DNA from: Gammaproteobacteria bacterium
Lineage (GTDB): Bacteria > Gemmatimonadota > Gemmatimonadetes > Longimicrobiales > Gaopeijiaceae
Assembly: GCA_028820325.1 (NCBI GenBank)
Contig: JAPPJO010000080.1
Coordinates: forward strand, 1 to 58,087
DNA length: 58,087 nucleotides
Direction: 5' to 3'
The notes beneath the pieces were generated by a model, which did no database searches, was not told the DNA's origin, and worked only from the letters and a program-made list of their open reading frames with translations. Made by a program: the position numbers and the translations under genes. Shown here piece by piece: positions 53,135 through 58,087 of this stretch; position 1 is the first letter of the stretch, and the number at the start of each line of letters is the position of its first letter.

Positions 53135-54343
53135 GTGACTGGCGCGCGGCCACAGGTCAGCCTTCCCCGATATCACTCCCTCGACCGGCTGCGTGCATCC
53201 ATGATGATGCTCGGGCTGGTCCGCCACACCGCAGTGAGCTACGTGCCCACGGTCTTCTTCGAATGGCCGTACCGGGATGCGCAGGCCGATATGCTCGCCT
53301 ACTGGGTGGTCGTCTTCATCCGCGTGTTCCACCTGCCCGTTTTCTTCGCGATTGCGGGCTTCTTCGCCGCGTACCTGGTCGAGACGCGCGGAACCCGGGA
53401 GTTCCTGCGGCAGCGCTGGAGCCGGATCGGGGTGCCGTTCCTGGTGGCATGGCCCGTCGTGGCGGTCACGATGTTCGTCATCGTGCCGTTCGCGGCCCAG
53501 TTCAGTTCAACCCCGCCGAACGCCGCCTACAGCCTCTCGGAGCTGACCTCGGCCAGGGCGTTGGAACATCTGTTCATGCACCTGTGGTTCCTCTACGACC
53601 TGATGATCCTGTACGTGGCCGCGAGCGCGCTGCGTCCCGTCGCCGCCCGAATTCCCGCCGGTGTGCGCGCCTGGGCGATGGACTTCTTCGAGCGCCGGGT
53701 GCACCGGGGAGGCATCGCGGTGCTGGTTCTGGTCACGGGCCTAATCCTGTACCGGATGGAGTCGTGGGCCATCGACTACTACGCCGGCCCGTTCCCACCC
53801 CCGCGCCTGCTGGCCCTGTACGGCCTGTTCTTCGGATTCGGGTGGATGCTGCTGCGCCGGCGCGAGACCCTGGAGGGCTTCAGGCGTCCCGCGTGGGTTT
53901 TCCTGGCTGCCGGAACGCTGTGCTTCTTCGTCTACCGGCATTCCCTCGAAATCGGCTGCACCCTCGTGTCTGAAAGGACGTGCACGGGGTCGGGCGGCGG
54001 GTCGGACGTCGAGCATCATCTGCGGGCGGTCGTCTTTCTCGCGCTTTCCATGTGGCTCATGGCGTATGGACTGATCGGACTCTTCCTGCGCTACATGGAC
54101 CGGCCGAGCCCGCGCTGGCGGTACATGGCGGACGCCTCGTACTGGATCTACATCGTCCACGTGCCGTTCGTCATGCTGCTGCCGCTTCTCCTGGCGAGCG
54201 TGCCCCTTCCGGGGATCGTGAAGCTCGCGCTGGTCTCGGTCGCGGCAACCGCCCTGATCCTCGTGACCTACCACTACTTCGTACGGCCGACGTTCATCGG
54301 GAAGCAGTTGAACGGGCGCCGCTATCCGCGAGGGGTGACATGA
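53135..54343 (+). CDS. Acyltransferase family 3 (OpgC/OafA-like) membrane protein
   Basis: A 402-residue protein with ten or so membrane spans. YHSLDRLRASMMMLGLVRHTAVSY holds the conserved R-x10-H pair of acyltransferase_3 proteins, with the catalytic histidine. HLWFLYDLMILYV and YMADASYWIYIVHVPFVM are further family landmarks. The start is GTG, 6 nt after the P450 fusion and without a good ribosome site, so coupling is likely. Such enzymes O-acylate sugars, lipids or antibiotics at the inner membrane. Pairing with an oxygenase suggests modification of one shared lipid-like product. Confidence 0.87.
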   Translation: MTGARPQVSLPRYHSLDRLRASMMMLGLVRHTAVSYVPTVFFEWPYRDAQADMLAYWVVVFIRVFHLPVFFAIAGFFAAYLVETRGTREFLRQRWSRIGVPFLVAWPVVAVTMFVIVPFAAQFSSTPPNAAYSLSELTSARALEHLFMHLWFLYDLMILYVAASALRPVAARIPAGVRAWAMDFFERRVHRGGIAVLVLVTGLILYRMESWAIDYYAGPFPPPRLLALYGLFFGFGWMLLRRRETLEGFRRPAWVFLAAGTLCFFVYRHSLEIGCTLVSERTCTGSGGGSDVEHHLRAVVFLALSMWLMAYGLIGLFLRYMDRPSPRWRYMADASYWIYIVHVPFVMLLPLLLASVPLPGIVKLALVSVAATALILVTYHYFVRPTFIGKQLNGRRYPRGVT

Positions 54344-54362
54344 CGGGATTCACCTTGCCACC

Positions 54363-55040
54363 TCAAACCCCCTTCGCGTCCGGCCCCCAGATGTGCTTGT
54401 GCAGTTGAGTCTGGAAGCGCACCGGCAATCCATCCTCCAGAATCCAGCCGGCGAGTGCCTCGAGATCGGTTTCTTCCCACACTGATGACACCAGCAGCGC
54501 GTTGAGCGATCCGTCCCGGACGCGGTCCGCAAGGCCCCGCTCGGAGATGACGTCCCGAGCCCACTCATAGTCGGCGCGATCCCCGACCACGAACTTCACT
54601 TCGTCCCGCGCGGTCAGGTGGTCGAGGTTCGACCACAGGTTGCGCGCAACCTCGCCCGATCCCGGGCACTTGAGGTCCATGATCTTGTGCGCGCGCGGAT
54701 CGAGCGGCCCGACGTCGATGGCTCCGGACGTCTCCACCAGCACGGTGAACCCCGCTTCCAGCAGGCGGTCCACCAGGGTGTAGGCGCCCGCCTGGGCGAG
54801 CGGCTCGCCGCCCGTGAGTTCGACCAGGTCGCACCCGTGCGCGTCCACCGCAGCGAGGATTGCGTCGAACGACATGCGCTCCCCCCCGCTGAACGCATAG
54901 GCCGTGTCGCACCAGACGCAGCGCAGCGGGCAGCCGGTCAGGCGCACGAAGGTGCAGGGCATCCCGGCCCAGCTCGATTCCCCCTGGATCGAGTGGAAGA
55001 TCTCGGTCACGCGGAGCGACTCTCGTCCGGAGGCGTTCAT
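54363..55040 (-). CDS. queE: 7-carboxy-7-deazaguanine synthase QueE
   Basis: A 225-residue radical-SAM enzyme that contracts 6-carboxytetrahydropterin to CDG in queuosine/7-deazaguanine synthesis. The cluster motif is C37/C41/C44 (CPLRCVWC), preceded by IFHSIQGESSWAGMPCTFVRLTG as in QueE. LTGGEPLAQ is the SAM-contacting motif, and VKFVVGDRADYEWA and QTQLHKHIWGP are typical of the C-terminus. Its ATG overlaps the stop of the unknown 128-residue gene upstream. queC, queD and queF are not in the window. Confidence 0.92.
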   Translation of the reverse strand: MNASGRESLRVTEIFHSIQGESSWAGMPCTFVRLTGCPLRCVWCDTAYAFSGGERMSFDAILAAVDAHGCDLVELTGGEPLAQAGAYTLVDRLLEAGFTVLVETSGAIDVGPLDPRAHKIMDLKCPGSGEVARNLWSNLDHLTARDEVKFVVGDRADYEWARDVISERGLADRVRDGSLNALLVSSVWEETDLEALAGWILEDGLPVRFQTQLHKHIWGPDAKGV

Positions 55041-55423
55041 TCCGATCCGAACGAGTATGGGTCGGGCCGCGGCTCACCACCGGCCTGCTCGCCTCGGCCC
55101 TCGATCCCGTCGTCGAGCAGCGACTTCACCCGGTCCAGCGACAGCTCGCGCAGGCTTCCCTCGGCGGCGGCGCGTCCCTTCTCGCGGCACAGCACCGGCG
55201 TCTGCACGTGTCCGATCACGCCGAGCCCGGTGGCCGCCCAGCGCGGAAACACCAGGTAGCCGACGTAGGGCGCGCGCAGGTCCGGCGTCTGCTCCACCTC
55301 GAGCGACACGGTGTACGGGTGGCCATCCGCACCCTCGAAAGCCGGCGGCCGGTCGTGCGTATCCAGGTAACCGCCCAGGGTCGCGTCTGGCACGCCGTGG
55401 ACGTCGTCGGGCTCGTGGCTCAT
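55037..55423 (-). CDS. Uncharacterised 128-residue protein between DNA methyltransferase and queE
   Basis: A soluble acidic protein joined by ATGA overlaps both to the methyltransferase gene upstream and to queE downstream. TVSLEVEQTPDLRAPYVGYLVFPRWAATGLGVIGHVQTPVL is a beta-rich core, followed by a charged helix (LSLDRVKSLLDDGIEG). There is no metal-binding or catalytic motif, signal or membrane segment. I do not recognise the family. The double overlap means it is made in step with both enzymes. Confidence 0.75.
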   Translation of the reverse strand: MSHEPDDVHGVPDATLGGYLDTHDRPPAFEGADGHPYTVSLEVEQTPDLRAPYVGYLVFPRWAATGLGVIGHVQTPVLCREKGRAAAEGSLRELSLDRVKSLLDDGIEGRGEQAGGEPRPDPYSFGSE

Positions 55424-56370
55424 GAGACCCTGCCGGTCCGCGAGCCTGGCCTCGGTCCGGGAATGCGCGGGTCGACGCCCTCCCACCGAATCCCCGGCAC
55501 CTCCGCAAACCTCTTCGCCATCACCTCCATTGCCTCCGGGTTGTTGTCCACGAGGATGAACCTGCGTCCCAGTTCGTGCGCCGCCATCCCCGTGGTCCCG
55601 CTCCCCGCGAAGAAGTCGAGCACCAGGTCCCCCGGGCGGGATGAGGCCGTGACGATGCGCCTGAGGATGCCCAGCGGCTTCTGGGTGGGATACCCGGTCC
55701 GCTCGGCGCCGCTGGTGGGCACGATGGTGTGCCACCAGGTGTCGGTGGGCAGCTTTCCGCGCGCGGCCTTCTCGGGTCCCACCAGCCCCGGAGCCATGTA
55801 CGGGATTCTCTCGATCGCGTCCACGTTGAAGACGTAGTCCGAAAGGTCCTTGACGTAGAACAGGATGTTGTCGTGCTTCGCCGGCCAGCGCGTTTTCGGC
55901 CGCGCGCCAAAGTCATACGCCCAGATGATCTCGTTCAGGAGATTGTCCGGCCCGAACAGCTCGTCCAGCAGGAAGCGGCAGCGGTGCACTTCCCGGTAGT
56001 CGATGTGGAAATAGAGCGACCCGTGCGGGGCCAGGACGCGGTACGCCTCGATCAGCCTCGGCTCGAGAAAGGCGAGGTAATCGTCGAAGCTGTCGCGGAA
56101 CCGCCTCGTTCCCAGGGGCTCTGTCCTGTAGCGCTCGCCCTTGAAGCCCGTCCGGTCACCGTTCGGCGAGCGTCTCGTCCTGAGGCGCGTGTGCCGCTGG
56201 ACCCTGCCGGTATTGAAGGGCGGATCGACGTAGATGAGGTCGGCCAGCCCGTCCGGCAGGCCGCGGAGCACCTCGAGGTTGTCTCCGAAGACGATCCGGT
56301 TCAAGTCTTCTTCCAGGTTTGCGGTCCCGGCTCCAGGTTCGGCGATCCCGTCCGAGAGCCCGTCATTCAC
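55420..56370 (-). CDS. Site-specific DNA methyltransferase (beta class, amino-methylating)
   Basis: A 316-residue adenine-N6 or cytosine-N4 DNA methyltransferase. The catalytic motif DPPF is at residues 49-52 and the SAM-binding motif FAGSG at 254-258. DPPF before FAGSG is the beta-class order shared with CcrM and HinfI enzymes. PTQKPLGILRRIV precedes the SAM motif, as usual. It lacks CcrM's C-terminal extension. No restriction endonuclease or specificity subunit is adjacent, so it is a solitary enzyme. The start is GTG with no clear ribosome site. It is the first gene of a coupled operon with the unknown protein and queE. Its recognition sequence cannot be read from the protein. Confidence 0.9.
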   Translation of the reverse strand: MNDGLSDGIAEPGAGTANLEEDLNRIVFGDNLEVLRGLPDGLADLIYVDPPFNTGRVQRHTRLRTRRSPNGDRTGFKGERYRTEPLGTRRFRDSFDDYLAFLEPRLIEAYRVLAPHGSLYFHIDYREVHRCRFLLDELFGPDNLLNEIIWAYDFGARPKTRWPAKHDNILFYVKDLSDYVFNVDAIERIPYMAPGLVGPEKAARGKLPTDTWWHTIVPTSGAERTGYPTQKPLGILRRIVTASSRPGDLVLDFFAGSGTTGMAAHELGRRFILVDNNPEAMEVMAKRFAEVPGIRWEGVDPRIPGPRPGSRTGRVS

Positions 56371-56521
56371 ACCCGCAAACTAGGACTGACCGGCAGGGGA
56401 TCAAGCCATGGTGTCCATGGCGTCGGTAGAGCCGGCACCAGGCGGGCCAGCGCCGGTTCGATGCCGGGCAACCGCATTCTTCCTGCACGGCCCCGGCGTG
56501 AGCGGGCGAGCTGATGGGTCG

Positions 56522-56685
56522 TTGACGATCACGGATGATCGACAAAGCTCCTTGGCGATCATCTTCTCGCAGAAGTGATCGACAACAGGGCTTGACGATC
56601 ACGGATGATCGACAAATCTTCTTGACGATCATATTCTCGTTCTCGTGATCGCCAAATCTTCTTGACGATCACGGATGATCGACAA
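56522..56685. repeat. Array of five alternating short/long palindromes (70-bp period)
   Basis: Ten copies of a 10-bp half-site, TTGRCGATCA or its inverse TGATCGRCAA, form five palindromes at 56522-56545, 56552-56585, 56592-56615, 56622-56655 and 56662-56685. Inner spacers are 4, 14, 4, 14, 4 bp, and every linker between palindromes is 6 bp. The short spacers are identical (CGGA) while the long ones differ. The 10-bp difference is about one helical turn. Each half-site contains GATC, giving ten GATC sites in 164 bp. It lies between the leftward methyltransferase and the rightward Fic gene. Confidence 0.9.
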
Positions 56686-56712
56686 ACGCGCGCCTTCACC
56701 GCTGGCACCCTC

Positions 56713-56758
56713 CGGGTATCGTGTTGGAGATGGCCTTGGCGAAGGAGGAAGATACCCG
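56713..56758 (+). promoter_or_regulatory. Inverted repeat enclosing the Fic ribosome-binding site
   Basis: CGGGTATC (56713-56720) is complementary to GATACCCG (56751-56758), which ends right before the Fic ATG. The 30-nt loop contains the GGAGG ribosome site (56744-56748). In the mRNA this could fold and influence start-codon access. The stem is only 8 bp, so the structure is tentative. Confidence 0.35.
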
Positions 56759-57895
56759 ATGGCTCCGGTTCAATACCATGAGGGGAGGTTCCCGCCCGAT
56801 GGGCGACTGGACTGGCCTCGATTGGTTCCGTTGATCGGTCCGGCATCAGCTGCGGTGGCGAGATACGACGGAATGCTTTCCGGGGTTCCGAACCCGCGAA
56901 TCCTTCTTGCGCCCCTGTCGAGGCGGGAAGCCGAGCGCTCGTCGCGGATCGAAGGGACCCAGGCCACGATCGGCGAGGTGCTGGAGTTCGAAGCCGGAGG
57001 CAAGGCGAGTTCTCCCGCTCGTCGTGACGACATCCTGGAGGTGATCCAGTACCGAATGGCGATGGAGCACGCCGAAGGCATGATGGATGAGCTGCCCCTC
57101 TCGCAGCGAGTCATTCGCGAGTCGCACAGCGTGCTCCTGTCCCGCGGCAGAGGAAGGTATCGATCACCCGGCGCCTACAGGCGAAACCAGAACTTCATTG
57201 GACCGGCCGGTTGCTCCATCGAGGATGCTACGTTCGTTCCCATCGGTGCGCACAAGCTTCTCGACGCCATGGCCGCCTGGGAGCGATATATGCACCAAGA
57301 CCATCCAGACCGCCTGATCCAGCTCGCCATCCTGCATGCCGAGTTTGAGGCAATTCACCCATTCCATGACGGCAATGGCCGCGTGGGACGTATGCTCGTC
57401 CCGCTGTTCATGTGGCAGATGGGGTTGATTCGTCAGCCGGCGTTCTTCATCAGTCCCTACCTGGAAGCCAATCGCGAAGCCTACTACGAAGGGCTGTTGT
57501 CGGTTTCCCGCGATGACGACTGGACCGGTTGGTGCAGGTTCTTCCTGCACGCCGTGCTAATCCAGGCGGAGGACAATCTGGCCAGGGCTCAGGCCATTCT
57601 CGATCTTCATGAAGAGATGAAGAGCCGAGTGCCGGATGTAACCCGTACGCTGTATGCGGTCGAAGTTCTGGATTGGATGTTCGAGCGACCAATCTTCTCC
57701 AGCGTGCAGCTCGCCCGTGAAACCGCGCTCTCTCCGCCAACGGCACGAAGAATCCTGCAGCGCCTGTGTGACGCCGAGATACTCAAGGAAGCCATTCCAG
57801 CACGAGGCCGTCGACCTGGGATCTTCGTGTTTCCCAGCCTCATGCGTGTCGCGGAGGGTGGCGAGCCCACGAACCCTGGGGAATCGAACGCATGA
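56759..57895 (+). CDS. Fic-domain protein (class II, N-terminal inhibitory helix)
   Basis: A 378-residue protein. The Fic motif HPFHDGNGRVGR occupies residues 200-211, complete with catalytic H200, so it should transfer AMP or another nucleotide to protein hydroxyls. The inhibitory helix motif (S/T)xxxE(G/N) is S61-E65-G66 (SSRIEG), N-terminal to the Fic core, which defines class II autoinhibited Fic proteins. The last 90 residues form a winged helix-like region (SSVQLARETALSPPTARRILQRL), suggesting DNA binding. The ATG has GGAGG 10 nt upstream. The promoter region is the palindrome array, so it may bind its own control sites. The target protein is unknown. Confidence 0.9.
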   Translation: MAPVQYHEGRFPPDGRLDWPRLVPLIGPASAAVARYDGMLSGVPNPRILLAPLSRREAERSSRIEGTQATIGEVLEFEAGGKASSPARRDDILEVIQYRMAMEHAEGMMDELPLSQRVIRESHSVLLSRGRGRYRSPGAYRRNQNFIGPAGCSIEDATFVPIGAHKLLDAMAAWERYMHQDHPDRLIQLAILHAEFEAIHPFHDGNGRVGRMLVPLFMWQMGLIRQPAFFISPYLEANREAYYEGLLSVSRDDDWTGWCRFFLHAVLIQAEDNLARAQAILDLHEEMKSRVPDVTRTLYAVEVLDWMFERPIFSSVQLARETALSPPTARRILQRLCDAEILKEAIPARGRRPGIFVFPSLMRVAEGGEPTNPGESNA

Positions 57896-58087
57896 AAGCC
57901 GCGCTGTTCCACGAATACGGCGGCCCCGAGGTCGTGCGCATCGAGGAGGTGCCCGATCCGGCTCCCGGCCCCGGCGAGGTACGGATCGCCGTGCGGGCGG
58001 CCGCGATGAACCACCTCGATCTGTGGGTGCGCCGCGGTCTGCCCATCGATATCGCGATGCCGCACATCGGGGGGTCGGACATCGCGG
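57892..58087 (+). CDS. Zinc-type alcohol dehydrogenase/quinone oxidoreductase (MDR), N-terminal fragment
   Basis: The first 65 codons of an MDR-family oxidoreductase, running off the right edge. MKAALFHEYGGPEVVRIEEVPDP and PGPGEVRIAVRAAAMNHLDLWVRRGL are the standard opening of the GroES-like domain, and HIGGSDIA matches the GxDxxG segment. The Cys of zinc enzymes is replaced by Asn in AAMNHLD, which points to the quinone oxidoreductase type. Its ATG overlaps the Fic stop (ATGA), so the two are cotranslated. Confidence 0.85.
   Translation, partial: MKAALFHEYGGPEVVRIEEVPDPAPGPGEVRIAVRAAAMNHLDLWVRRGLPIDIAMPHIGGSDIA

Noticed and set aside
55420..56370. Restriction-modification system
   Set aside because: No endonuclease, specificity subunit or helicase-nuclease gene lies next to the methyltransferase. 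The neighbours are a small unknown protein and queE.
54363..56370. Dpd-type 7-deazaguanine DNA modification system
   Set aside because: queE alone is not diagnostic, and no dpdA/tgt-like transglycosylase or other dpd gene is visible in the window.
56522..56685. CRISPR array
   Set aside because: Repeats are interrupted palindromes separated by constant 6-bp linkers. There are no 30-nt unique spacers, and no cas gene is present.

Overview
The window is 58 kb of very GC-rich bacterial DNA. It is densely packed, with many ATGA-type overlaps, GTG and TTG starts and strong GGAGG ribosome sites. Secreted and lipobox-bearing proteins, a BMP-type ABC importer and a long plastid-type FabI suggest a free-living or host-associated heterotroph with a Gram-negative envelope. 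The mix of plant-like LRR proteins, Ig-domain metalloproteases, GcvT-fold demethylases and amino-acid scavenging genes reminds me of marine Gemmatimonadota. That assignment is from memory of gene content and is not proven here. No phage, insertion sequence or CRISPR array is visible.

Layout. 1-9.4 kb: end of a secreted amidohydrolase, an Rnl2-like RNA ligase divergent from NAD-dependent DNA ligase (ligA), then a tight run of Ca2+/Na+ antiporter, DUF2157 membrane protein, fabI and a class III aminotransferase, met by an opposing alpha/beta hydrolase. 9.5-13.2 kb: tRNA-Glu and tRNA-Val, then a leftward pair of a sodium:neurotransmitter-type symporter and a fused isopropylmalate dehydratase-like hydro-lyase. 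13.4-18 kb: a complete BMP-type nucleoside-like ABC importer operon. 18.1-23.6 kb: secreted asparaginase-family protein, large secreted PIG-L deacetylase, small secreted protein, two DoxX-like proteins. 23.8-27.7 kb: a dimethylglycine/sarcosine dehydrogenase-like flavoprotein convergent with a DmdA-like aminomethyltransferase. 27.7-34.4 kb: PIN protein, Ig-repeat metalloprotease lipoprotein, AAA/DUF4143 ATPase, TauD-family dioxygenase, Tat-exported glycosylasparaginase.

34.5-37.4 kb holds a phenylacetyl-CoA epoxidase-type operon (paaA, paaB, paaC) in which PaaD appears to be split into a DUF59 protein and a separate zinc ribbon, with a second DUF59 protein in front. 37.5-47.7 kb: lipoprotein, ICMT-like methyltransferase, PLP decarboxylase, CPBP protease, gyrA and a 1060-residue LRR metalloprotease. 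47.7-50.6 kb: DUF1854 protein and an ABC exporter of the type linked to cyanophycin, preceded by a terminator-like hairpin. 51.1-54.3 kb: an unusual GPP34-cytochrome P450 fusion followed by a membrane acyltransferase.

54.3-58 kb is the most surprising part. A leftward, translationally coupled operon (DNA methyltransferase, unknown protein, queE) and a rightward Fic-domain gene diverge from an intergenic region carrying five palindromes. All are built from one 10-bp half-site, with spacers alternating 4, 14, 4, 14, 4 bp and every linker exactly 6 bp, giving an exact 70-bp period and ten GATC sites in 164 bp. It looks like a cooperative protein-binding or methylation-sensitive control array and is my main candidate for an undescribed system.
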